In this document: piece by piece, positions 35,273 to 42,515 of the stretch
Numbering within the stretch: position 1 is the first letter of the stretch
Layout: every line of letters begins with the position of its first letter
Assembly (NCBI RefSeq): GCF_018449675.1
Contig: NZ_JAAVUZ010000004.1
Coordinates: 124,001-188,000, forward strand
Length of the DNA: 64,000 bases
From: Glaciihabitans sp. dw_435
GTDB lineage: Bacteria > Actinomycetota > Actinomycetes > Actinomycetales > Microbacteriaceae
Reading direction: 5' to 3'
Notes under the pieces: model-generated
Database searches by the model: none
Seen by the model: the letters and a program-made list of their open reading frames with translations, nothing else
Told to the model about the DNA's origin: nothing
Translations under genes and position numbers: made by a program

Positions 35273-36370
35273 CTACTGGGTCACGGGCGCGTCGACGGCC
35301 GGGACCGTCGGAATCACCACGGGAGGCGTGACGACAGGAGTCGTGGGCGTCGTCGTGGGGCTCGGCGTCGTTGTCGGAACGGCGGTCGGGGTGGGCGTAG
35401 CCGACTTCGTGGGAGTCGGGGTCGGCGTTGCCGTCTTCGTGGGCTTCGGAGTTGCCGACTTCGTCGGGGTGGGCGCCGCCGTCTTTGTTGGAGTTTGCGT
35501 CGGAGTCGGCGTCGAAGTCTCGGTGGCCGTCGGAGTCGGGGTGTCCGTCGCGGTCGGCTCGGTCGTTGCCGTGTCGGACGGGGTCGGAGAGTCGGTGATC
35601 GCCGGAACGACCGTCGCCCCGCGGCTGCCGAGAACCAGCAACACGATAATGATCGCAACGACGAGCGCCGCACCGACCGAGGCGAGAATAATCACGGTTC
35701 TGCGTGAATCTCCCGCGGGAAGAACGCCGCTGGCGCCGGCTCCCGCCGTCCCAGCAGCTCCGGTGGAGACCGGAATCGGGGCCGTGTTGGCAGACTGCCC
35801 AAATACCGCCGTGGGCGCAGCAGCTGCCGCACCCGCACCCGCACCCGCGGCGCTCGCGCCAAAGAGTTCCGTGGCGAAGTCGTCGTCGGCATTGGCCGTG
35901 GGGGTGGGAGGAGTGAATCCCGAGGAGGGAATGACGGTCGTCGCCGGGTACAGCGGGGGAGCGGTCGGAACGTAGGCCGTCGGCTCGTTCGTCTCGGTGG
36001 TGTCGGCCGCGGACCAGTGGGAGGGAATGTCGTTGGTGCTCGTCGGCGCTGTCGCGGGCTCGTCGGGCTCATCGTCGTCGAAACGGAAGATGTCGGTTCC
36101 GATGGCCTCGGTCTCGACGGGCTCGTCGGAAGGAGCGGACACCGGGGTGGCAACGGTGGGCACGTCGGCGCCGGTCGGCTCGGGAGCGGCGGCGGCCTGG
36201 GGCGCAGCGGGCTCCGGGCTCGTGGCCGGCTCGACGGGCGGCACGATCGGGGCGCGGGGCGCCGAGGGTCGTGTTCCCCGGATGAGGTCATCGAAACCAA
36301 GCGGGCCAGAGGCCTCGGTTGGAACGTCGCTCGTCGGCTGGTCTGGTTCGGAGGGAGTGTCGTTGCTCAT
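35273..36370 (-). CDS. membrane protein with Thr/Pro repeat tail, unknown function
   Basis: 365 residues. The N-terminal 230 residues are disordered, acidic and Pro/Ala/Ser-rich (cytoplasmic). One membrane helix ([24 protein letters not shown]) follows at about 230-255. The C-terminal 110 residues are a Thr/Pro/Lys repeat (units such as [10 protein letters not shown]) predicted outside the cell, like a wall-spanning stalk or glycosylation target. No sorting signal or catalytic domain is seen. The start ATG 36370 has no clear ribosome-binding site, perhaps a leaderless message. Confidence 0.75.
   Translation of the reverse strand: MSNDTPSEPDQPTSDVPTEASGPLGFDDLIRGTRPSAPRAPIVPPVEPATSPEPAAPQAAAAPEPTGADVPTVATPVSAPSDEPVETEAIGTDIFRFDDDEPDEPATAPTSTNDIPSHWSAADTTETNEPTAYVPTAPPLYPATTVIPSSGFTPPTPTANADDDFATELFGASAAGAGAGAAAAAPTAVFGQSANTAPIPVSTGAAGTAGAGASGVLPAGDSRRTVIILASVGAALVVAIIIVLLVLGSRGATVVPAITDSPTPSDTATTEPTATDTPTPTATETSTPTPTQTPTKTAAPTPTKSATPKPTKTATPTPTPTKSATPTPTAVPTTTPSPTTTPTTPVVTPPVVIPTVPAVDAPVTQ
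35340..35580. repeat. degenerate Thr/Pro coding minisatellite
   Basis: Short degenerate units encoding (K/P)TPT and (K/A)(S/T)ATP repeat through the 3' part of the Thr/Pro-rich gene; on the plus strand these appear as recurrent GGCGTNGG and GTCGGNGT steps. Unit number is likely variable between strains (inference). Confidence 0.6.
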
Positions 36371-36445
36371 AGTTATCTGCGCCCTACCCTAGGCGGTTTG
36401 CAGACGGGATCCTGAACACGAGCTAGCGACACTCCCTCCTGGTGG

Positions 36446-37774
36446 TTAGGAGGCGAGCACGACGTCGTCGACCGGTGGCTTCCGTCGCGCGGCGACTATG
36501 GCGGCAATCAGCGTGATCGCGGACATCACCGCGAGGACGATGCCGGGGTGCCACCACGCGAATTTCGTGGCGTTACCGAGTGCCAGCGTGATGGACGGGA
36601 CGAATCCCGAGATGACCGCGGCGATGCTGTACGCGAAAGCGAGAGCCGAGTAGCGCCAGCGGGTGGCAAACAGGTCACTCATCAGGCCGCCGAGTCCGGC
36701 CCACGCCATGGTCGGCAGGATTCCGCCGATGATCATCGTGGCAACCAGGATCGGGAAGGTGGCTTCCTGGAGTACCCAGTACAGGGGGAAGGCAACGAGG
36801 AGCGTGCCGAGGGCACCCCACGCGACGACCCTCGCCGACCCGATCCGCACGGCCCACAACCCGAACAACGGAATGGTGATGAGCTGCAGGAACCCGCCGA
36901 TGGTGGTGGCGAGCAGGAGGTCCGTATAGCTGAAGCCGAGCACGGTCGAACCGTAGTTCAGCGTGTAGGTGTTCATCAGCGAGTACGACCCGATGCCGAG
37001 CAGTCCCGCTCCTACCGCGAGGATGAGCGCCGCCGGCTGGGCCCGAAGGACTGCCAGCAAGGGCAGGCGCTCCCGGTGGTCCGTGGCGACGAGCGTCTTG
37101 AACAGCGGCGTCTCGTCAATCGACCAGCGAAGGTACAGGGAGACGAGCAGCAGGGGTATGGCGGTGAGGAACGGAATCCGCCATCCCCATTCCGACATCG
37201 CCGCGGGCGAGATGCTCGCGGTCAGGGCGATGAACAGCAGGGCGGACAGGATGGAGCCGACGGGTGAGCCCAGTTGCGGAAGCGCGGAGAAGAAGCCGCG
37301 GTGACGCGTGTCCGTGTGCTCCGTTGCCAGAAGTACTGCCCCTCCCCACTCACCTCCGAGGGAGATCCCCTGCAGGAGCCGGAGGACGACGAGGAGGATC
37401 GCTCCGAGCCATCCCGCAACCGCGTACGGGGGAAGAACACCGATCAGGCTCGTCGCGACACCCATGGTCGTGATGGTCACGATGAGGGTTTTGCGGCGAC
37501 CGATGCGGTCACCCAGGTGACCGAAGATGATCGCGCCGATGGGGCGAATGATGAATCCGACGGCGATGGTGAGGAATCCGGCGAGGACTCCGCCGAATGC
37601 GCCGAGGGGTTCGAAGAACAGGGGGCCGACAAAAAATGCCGCAAAGTAGGCGAACACGTAGAAGTCATACGACTCCAGCGCGGTCCCTACAAAGGAGGCC
37701 CAGACAACCTTGCGGACTGTTCTGGGTGAGGACGGTGAAGTGGTTGGCGCTTTGCCACTCGTTGTAGTAGTCAC
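36446..37774 (-). CDS. MHS-type MFS transporter (shikimate/metabolite:H+ symporter-like)
   Basis: Twelve-helix transporter of 442 residues. Signature parts are VVWASFVGTALESYDFYVFAY at the first helix (contains the Asp of MHS proteins), FGHLGDRIGRRKTL in loop 2-3 and LGGEWGGAVLLATEHT in helix 4-5, together diagnostic for metabolite:proton symporters such as ShiA and ProP. Substrate unknown. It is divergent from the two-component kinase gene with 110 bases between them. No ribosome-binding site upstream is especially strong. Confidence 0.92.
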   Translation of the reverse strand: MTTTTSGKAPTTSPSSPRTVRKVVWASFVGTALESYDFYVFAYFAAFFVGPLFFEPLGAFGGVLAGFLTIAVGFIIRPIGAIIFGHLGDRIGRRKTLIVTITTMGVATSLIGVLPPYAVAGWLGAILLVVLRLLQGISLGGEWGGAVLLATEHTDTRHRGFFSALPQLGSPVGSILSALLFIALTASISPAAMSEWGWRIPFLTAIPLLLVSLYLRWSIDETPLFKTLVATDHRERLPLLAVLRAQPAALILAVGAGLLGIGSYSLMNTYTLNYGSTVLGFSYTDLLLATTIGGFLQLITIPLFGLWAVRIGSARVVAWGALGTLLVAFPLYWVLQEATFPILVATMIIGGILPTMAWAGLGGLMSDLFATRWRYSALAFAYSIAAVISGFVPSITLALGNATKFAWWHPGIVLAVMSAITLIAAIVAARRKPPVDDVVLAS

Positions 37775-37829
37775 GGAGGTAGAGCATAGTGACGGGCCGA
37801 TTCATTCCCGACCCCTCGTCGGTCCCTTC

Positions 37830-37850
37830 GTGAGGAAGTTCTCATCAACT
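37830..37850 (+). promoter_or_regulatory. TGAG-N-CTCAT operator upstream of the kinase operon
   Basis: GTGAGGAAGTTCTCATC at 37830-37846 is an imperfect palindrome followed by AACT, ending 35 bases before the kinase ATG and about 25 bases before a CATACT -10-like box (37873-37878). The same element precedes two secreted-protein genes (40770, 41222). Confidence 0.65.
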
Positions 37851-37884
37851 CCTTCCGTGGGCACAGTTTCGACATACTGAAGGC

Positions 37885-39406
37885 ATGTCCGGGCAGAAAC
37901 CACGTCGATTCGCGGGTGCCCGATTTTCGGTGCGCTCTCGCATCCTCGCGTCGATCCTGCTGGTCGCCGCGCTCGGGCTCACCGGAGCCGGAGGTATCAC
38001 CTTCCTCGTGCAGCGCGACCGCGCCCTGTCCCAGATCGATGACCGACTGCAGTCGCGGATCGAATCGGCCCGCGCGATCGTGTCCAAGGGCACTGCGGTG
38101 ACGGATGCCTCGGGCGCGACCACCACGACGGGCTTCGCCAGCTCGAAGCTGGCCCTCTACGGCGTTCTCCAACAGCTCATCCCCGACAGTGGCGAGAGCG
38201 CTCTGGGGATCTACCAGGGCGAGGCGACCTACACCCCGGGTGTGCAGACGGATTTTCACCTGGAGGACGACCCGGCCTTCATTGCCCGGGTGACGCGGGA
38301 TGTCGCGGACGGAACGGTTCGGCTGGGAACCGCCGTGACCTCGGTGGGCCGGTTGCGCTACATCGCCACACCGGTCAGCGTGGCGGGAGCGGACACGGGC
38401 GCCGTGTACGTCACGGCCGTTGACCTCGACGCCCGGCTCGCGGAAGTGACGGAGTCGTTCCGCACCTATGAGCTCGTGGCATCCGCCGCTCTCGTGGCCA
38501 TCGGCCTCGTTGGCTGGTTCGTGGCCGGGCGTCTGCTGCGTCCCATTCGCCGGCTCAGCGCCGCGGCGTCGCGCATCACGGCGAGCGAGCGGAACGAGCG
38601 GATTCCCGTCGTGGGGAGGGACGACGTGTCCCTGTTGACGGAGACGGTCAACAGCATGCTCGACCGGCTGGACGCCGCCCTCACCGGACAGCGGCAGCTG
38701 CTCGACGACGTGAGGCACGAGCTGAAGACACCGATCACGATCGTTCGGGGGCACCTCGAGTTGCTCAACGCGGACGATCCGGCAGAGGTCGAGGCGACGC
38801 GGGTGCTTGCTCTCGACGAGCTGGACCGCATGACGGGCCTCGTGGATGACATCGAATCCCTCGCCGATTCGCAGCGCATCGCGCCGGTGGTGCGCCCCAC
38901 CGATATTGCCGATCTCACGGAGGAGGTCTTCGCGAAGGCGTCGGGGATCGGCGGGCACGACTGGGTGCTGGGCGAGGTTTGCGCAGGCGAGTGTCGCGCT
39001 CGACCCCGCGCGGATCACCCAGGCGTGGCTCCAACTCGTCGACAACGCGTCCAAGTACTCGCCGGAGGGCTCGCGGGTGGAGATTGGCAGTACCGAGCTC
39101 GCGGCCGGCGGCTCCGCTGATCCGTCCGCCGGCCGGTCGGTCGAGTTCTGGGTCGCGGATGCGGGTAGCGGGATTCCCGCGGGCGCCGAGGGTCGGATCT
39201 TCGAGCGGTTCGGACGGGTGGACGCCGGCCGTGGCATCCGCGGGTCTGGTCTCGGCCTTCCGATCGTGAAGGCGATCGCCGCCGCGCACGGAGGGACTGT
39301 CAGCCTTGCGTCGTCCCCGGCCGGATCGCGGTTTGGAATCATCATCCCCATGACGGCCACGCCCGCTGGCTTCGCGCCGACGGCCAACGCAGAGGAATCA
39401 TCGTGA
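37885..39406 (+). pseudogene. OmpR-type sensor histidine kinase with one-base frameshift
   Basis: The kinase reads as two frames. From ATG 37885: membrane helix at residues 20-43, an extracytoplasmic sensor domain of about 150 residues, second helix about 197-217, HAMP, and His278 in HELKTPITIVRGHLELL. The frame then goes wrong near 38980 and stops at 39120. The missing part continues in the next frame as QASVALDPARITQ, DNASKYSPEG, DAGSGIP and GSGLGLPIV, the complete HATPase domain, to 39406. Removing one T from TTT at 38978-38980 restores GEVAQASVALDP and a 506-residue kinase. Sequencing error, mutation or slippage cannot be separated here. Confidence 0.88.
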
Positions 39407-40059
39407 GCAGCATCCTGATCGCCGAAGATGAACCCCGCATCTCCGGTTTTGTCGAGAAGGGCCTGCGGGCGGCGGGTTTTCAGGCGACGGTGGTTGCCAC
39501 GGGTCCCGACGCCCTCGCGCACGCGCAGAGCGGGTCGTACGATCTCGTGCTGCTCGACGTCGGACTGCCCGGGATTGATGGGTTCGAGGTGCTGCGGCAG
39601 CTGCGGCTGTCGGGGTCAACGATTCCCGTGGTGATGCTCACGGCCCGGTCGTCGGTCAGCGACACCGTCGCGGGACTCGACGGCGGGGCGAACGACTACA
39701 TGCCCAAGCCGTTCAAGTTCGATGAGCTCCTCGCCCGTGTGCGGCTGCGGTTGCGTGAGGCCGAGTCGGTGACGGTTGCGACGCTGGACAGCGACGATCT
39801 CAGCCTCGATCTGCGCACCCGACGCGCGACCGTGGGCGACCGCGTCGTCGACCTGTCGGCCCGGGAGTTCGCGCTCGCCGAGGAGTTCCTGCGCCACCCC
39901 GACCAGGTCTTGAGCCGGGAGCAGCTACTCAGCCGGGTGTGGGGCGTCGACTTCGACCCCGGCTCGAACGTCGTTGACGTGTACGTCCGGTACCTGCGGG
40001 GCAAGCTCGGTGCCGACAGGATCGAGACCGTGCGCGGAATGGGGTATCGCTTCAAGTAG
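39403..40059 (+). CDS. OmpR family response regulator
   Basis: Partner of the preceding kinase, 218 residues. Receiver domain with AEDEP, phospho-acceptor Asp52 (LLDVGLPG) and Lys in MPKPF; C-terminal winged helix with LSREQLLSRVWG and VDVYVRYLRGKLG. GTG 39403 overlaps the kinase stop as GTGA. It is likely the protein that binds the TGAG-N-CTCAT elements found upstream of its own operon and of the two secreted-protein genes (inference from shared motif). Confidence 0.95.
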   Translation: MSSILIAEDEPRISGFVEKGLRAAGFQATVVATGPDALAHAQSGSYDLVLLDVGLPGIDGFEVLRQLRLSGSTIPVVMLTARSSVSDTVAGLDGGANDYMPKPFKFDELLARVRLRLREAESVTVATLDSDDLSLDLRTRRATVGDRVVDLSAREFALAEEFLRHPDQVLSREQLLSRVWGVDFDPGSNVVDVYVRYLRGKLGADRIETVRGMGYRFK

Positions 40060-40104
40060 TGCGCGGTGCGGCGCGGTGCTGTTCTGTGCGGTGCCATTAA
40101 CGCC

Positions 40105-40136
40105 GCAATGCCCGACCCCAGGGGGCCGGGCAGTGC
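40105..40136. terminator. hairpin between convergent response regulator and secreted-protein genes
   Basis: TGCCCG and CCCC pair with GGGG and CGGGCA around a single-base loop with one small bulge, in the 88-base gap between the two stops. No T-run; probably bidirectional. Confidence 0.6.
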
Positions 40137-40147
40137 GCGGGCGGTTC

Positions 40148-40681
40148 TTACTTGTGGCCGCCGGAGTGCGTGCCGTGCGATCCCGAGCCGCCGTGGCGGT
40201 TGTTGTTCTTGTCATCGGTCGTGGCCGACGTCGATGCCACCTTGTCGTCACCGGACTCCGCGTGGCTTGAGCCTCCCTTGTCGTCTCTGGGTTCGACGTG
40301 AGCCGACTGTCCGCCCTTGTCGTCGCCCGGCTCGACGTGAGTCGAGAGCCCGCCCTTGTCGTCGCCGGCCGCGTGGTGCCCGGAGTCATCCGGCGTCGTT
40401 GACGGGGCGGCGGGAACGGCCGACGGTGTCGCGCTCGGAGCCGGAGCGATGGGGGCCGCCGTCGGAGTCGCAGCAACTGGGGTGGTGGACGGAGCCGGAA
40501 TGAGCGTGCCCGGCTGGAGGCGAATGGTGTCGTCGGAGGTCGTCGACGAGCTGGTCGGCGCCGTGTCATCCGCTCCGGGCGTGCCGTGTGCGTTGGCCGC
40601 GGCGACTCCGCCTCCGACCATGAGGCCGATGCCGATGACGGATGCGGCGGTGATGGTGGTCCATTTCTTCACGGTGGTCAT
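40148..40681 (-). CDS. secreted low-complexity protein with DDKGG repeats
   Basis: 177 residues. Signal peptide of about 32 residues (VKKWTTITAASVIGIGLMVGGGVAAANA), then Ser/Thr/Pro-rich linker with Ala, then three to four tandem units of about 13 residues containing GDDKGG.S.HVEP, and a His/Gly-rich end (GSGSHGTHSGGHK). Asp, His and Lys alternation suggests metal or polyanion binding outside the cell (inference). No known family. A nested hairpin and a TGAG-N-CTCAT element precede it; the ATG has only a weak ribosome-binding site. Confidence 0.75.
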   Translation of the reverse strand: MTTVKKWTTITAASVIGIGLMVGGGVAAANAHGTPGADDTAPTSSSTTSDDTIRLQPGTLIPAPSTTPVAATPTAAPIAPAPSATPSAVPAAPSTTPDDSGHHAAGDDKGGLSTHVEPGDDKGGQSAHVEPRDDKGGSSHAESGDDKVASTSATTDDKNNNRHGGSGSHGTHSGGHK

Positions 40682-40696
40682 GGGGTGATCCGTTCT

Positions 40697-40731
40697 GTAG
40701 GCGGGATTCCTGCGGAATCTCTTGTTCCTAC
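40697..40731 (-). ncRNA. structured 5' leader of the DDKGG-protein gene
   Basis: GTAGG/CCTAC (40697-40701 with 40727-40731) encloses a perfect hairpin GATTCC-TGC-GGAATC (40705-40719). It lies 16-50 bases upstream of the start codon, so it would be in the 5' untranslated region; possible attenuator or mRNA-stability element. Not a recognised riboswitch. Confidence 0.45.
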
Positions 40732-40769
40732 AGTCTTGGGACGCCGTATGAGAGGAGAAGGAGGCCGCT

Positions 40770-40786
40770 GTGAGAGACCTCTCATC
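40770..40786 (-). promoter_or_regulatory. TGAG-N-CTCAT operator for the DDKGG-protein gene
   Basis: GTGAGAGACCTCTCATC contains TGAGAG-AC-CTCTCA, a perfect 14-base palindrome, 89 bases upstream of the start; a second half, ATGAGAGG, lies at 40748. Matches the elements at 37830 and 41222. Confidence 0.65.
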
Positions 40787-40792
40787 TTCGGA

Positions 40793-41182
40793 TCAGTCGT
40801 CGCTGGAGTCGTCGTCCGAACCGTGGCCGCCGCCCTTGCCCTTGCCGGACTCGGGGGAGGGGGTAGAGGTGGACGGGTTGCTGTTGCCCTTGCCGCTCCC
40901 GCTGCCGCCGCCGTGATCTTCCGCGTGCGGAGTGTCGTCGACAGTGACCGGCGCGGCGGGGGTCACGGGTTGCGGACCGCTCGTCGATGTCGGCGTCGGT
41001 ACCCCGACCGGAGGCAGCGTGGGAGAGGCACTGGGCACAGCCGTGGACACAACGGCGCTGATGTCGACGACCCCGGCGGGTTCCTTGCCGGGCAGGAGCG
41101 ACGCATAGACCAGTGCCCCGCCACCGAGAAGAACGGCGGCGAGCACGGCGGACGCAAGAAGACCGAGGGCTGTTCGTCGCAT
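40793..41182 (-). CDS. secreted Gly/Ser/Asp-rich protein
   Basis: 129 residues: signal peptide or membrane anchor about 1-30 (LGLLASAVLAAVLLGGGALVYASL), Ser/Thr/Pro linker, then a Gly/Lys/Ser/Asp-rich tail with His (HAEDHGGG) ending GHGSDDDSSDD. Composition is akin to the neighbouring DDKGG protein, although the two do not align well. A perfect palindrome lies 40 bases upstream. Function unknown; extracellular ion binding is a guess from composition. Confidence 0.7.
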   Translation of the reverse strand: MRRTALGLLASAVLAAVLLGGGALVYASLLPGKEPAGVVDISAVVSTAVPSASPTLPPVGVPTPTSTSGPQPVTPAAPVTVDDTPHAEDHGGGSGSGKGNSNPSTSTPSPESGKGKGGGHGSDDDSSDD

Positions 41183-41221
41183 GACTCAATTGTCGCCGCG
41201 CGAGAGTGTGCGTCGGCGAGT

Positions 41222-41237
41222 ATGAGAAATTTCTCAT
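41222..41237 (-). promoter_or_regulatory. perfect 16-bp palindrome ATGAGAAATTTCTCAT
   Basis: Located 40 bases upstream of the secreted-protein start at 41182, within an otherwise GC-rich region. It is the best version of the TGAG-N-CTCAT element shared with 37830 and 40770, and all three are followed by C on the plus strand. Confidence 0.7.
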
Positions 41238-41259
41238 CAAGTCCACGCGAGGAGGCAGG

Positions 41260-42183
41260 TCAGGCGGTGAGCGACGCCTCGTCCGGGGTGGAGAGAGTGA
41301 GCACGGCTTCCTCGACCCGGTCGTTGGTTTCGAGATCGCGCTCGATGCGGCGCAGTCGGACGGCAACGTGCTCCTCGTCCTCGTTCCCGGTGAGGTCGAT
41401 CGCCGCGACGAGGTACACCCGGCCCGGACCGACGTACTCGAGGTGCAGGTAGGTCACGCGGGAGATATCGGAGCGGGCAAGCAGGATCTTCAGGACGACG
41501 ACGTCGATGTCACCACTGACTTCCTGTCCGACGAGAAAACGCCGGTTCCGGTCGATCAGAACGATGGCAACGACGCCGAGCAGCAGGCCAACGAGGATCG
41601 AGCCGAGCGCGTCATAGAGGGAGTCACCGGTGAGCTGGTGCAGGAGCACGCCGATGAACGCGATCGCGAGTCCGATGAGTGCTGCCGAGTCTTCGGCAAA
41701 GACTACGCGCAGCGTGGAATTCGAACTCCCGAGCACATGCTCGATGGTCCCCACGCCTGTCTCGCGCGCCGACGCGCGGGCCTGCCGGAACGCCTGCCGG
41801 AACGAGATGCCCTCGAGCACCGCCGACAGCGCGAGCACGAGGTAAGCCACCCAGAAGTCGGTGGCAGGTTCCGGGTTCAGCAGTTCCTGTACGCCGTGAT
41901 ACACGGCGACGACCGCGCCTGCGGTGAACAGCCCGAACGCCGCGATGGTCGACCAGAAATACGACTCGCGTCCATATCCGAGCGGATGCTCCGCATCGCG
42001 CTGTCCGGCTCCGCGACGGTCCGCGACCAGAAGGAAGATCTCGTTGCCGGTGTCAGCCCACGAGTGCGCGGCCTCCGCCACGATGGATGCGGACCCGGTC
42101 AGAACGCCGGCGATCGTCTTCGCGACGGCGACAGCAAGGTTTGCGCCGAAGGCGATGATCACGGTCGCGGAAGCTTTTGCCAT
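41260..42183 (-). CDS. cation diffusion facilitator (ZnT9-like) transporter
   Basis: Efflux of divalent metal (Zn, Mn or Fe) for protons, inner membrane; 307 residues. Six membrane helices; the TM2 site is HSWADTGNE (HxxxD). The TM5 site reads AEDSAALIG instead of the usual HxxxD, as in ZnT9-like members, so metal preference may differ. A soluble C-terminal domain (about 210-307) carries the cytoplasmic dimer fold. ATG 42183 is set by homology; the open frame upstream to 42246 is rejected. Divergent from the ileS leader. Confidence 0.92.
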   Translation of the reverse strand: MAKASATVIIAFGANLAVAVAKTIAGVLTGSASIVAEAAHSWADTGNEIFLLVADRRGAGQRDAEHPLGYGRESYFWSTIAAFGLFTAGAVVAVYHGVQELLNPEPATDFWVAYLVLALSAVLEGISFRQAFRQARASARETGVGTIEHVLGSSNSTLRVVFAEDSAALIGLAIAFIGVLLHQLTGDSLYDALGSILVGLLLGVVAIVLIDRNRRFLVGQEVSGDIDVVVLKILLARSDISRVTYLHLEYVGPGRVYLVAAIDLTGNEDEEHVAVRLRRIERDLETNDRVEEAVLTLSTPDEASLTA

Positions 42184-42299
42184 GGCCCCATTTTGTTGCA
42201 GCGCCGCCGCCCTGTCGAACTGCGCCGGTCGCCCCGGCGGTGGCACCGGGGACGCATTCTCAGCAGATTGCCCGCCGGCCCGAACGAAACCGCTAGCAT

Positions 42300-42510
42300 T
42301 ATGGTGAAAGACATTGATCCGGCCATCACCGGGGAGTCGTTGGAAGAACAGCGCCCACCAGCGCCCAGTAGAACCGACCGGGTCGGCCCGTTATCGCCGG
42401 TAAGAGCGGTCATCGTCGGACGACCGATTCCCCTGGGAATCGTGAACTCGGTAATGGCAAGCGAGGTGGTACCGCGGCAATCGTCGTCCTCGTGTTGACA
42501 CACGACGGAG
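42300..42510 (+). ncRNA. T-box riboswitch (Ile), translational type
   Basis: Leader RNA of ileS. A short Stem I has the specifier ATC in CCGGCCATCACCGGGGAGTC, matching Ile and the ultrashort mycobacterial ileS T-box. The conserved TGGAAGAAC follows at about 42341, and the T-box core GGTGGTACCGCGG sits at 42465-42477. Downstream TCGTGT can pair with ACACGA beside the CGGAG ribosome-binding site (42506-42510), giving a sequestrator hairpin. Uncharged tRNA-Ile binding would free the site and raise IleRS synthesis. Confidence 0.9.
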
Positions 42511-42515
42511 ACCCC

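Noticed and set aside
35340-35580. Possible CRISPR-like array
   Set aside because: Units are short, degenerate and codon-phased, without uniform repeats and unique spacers.
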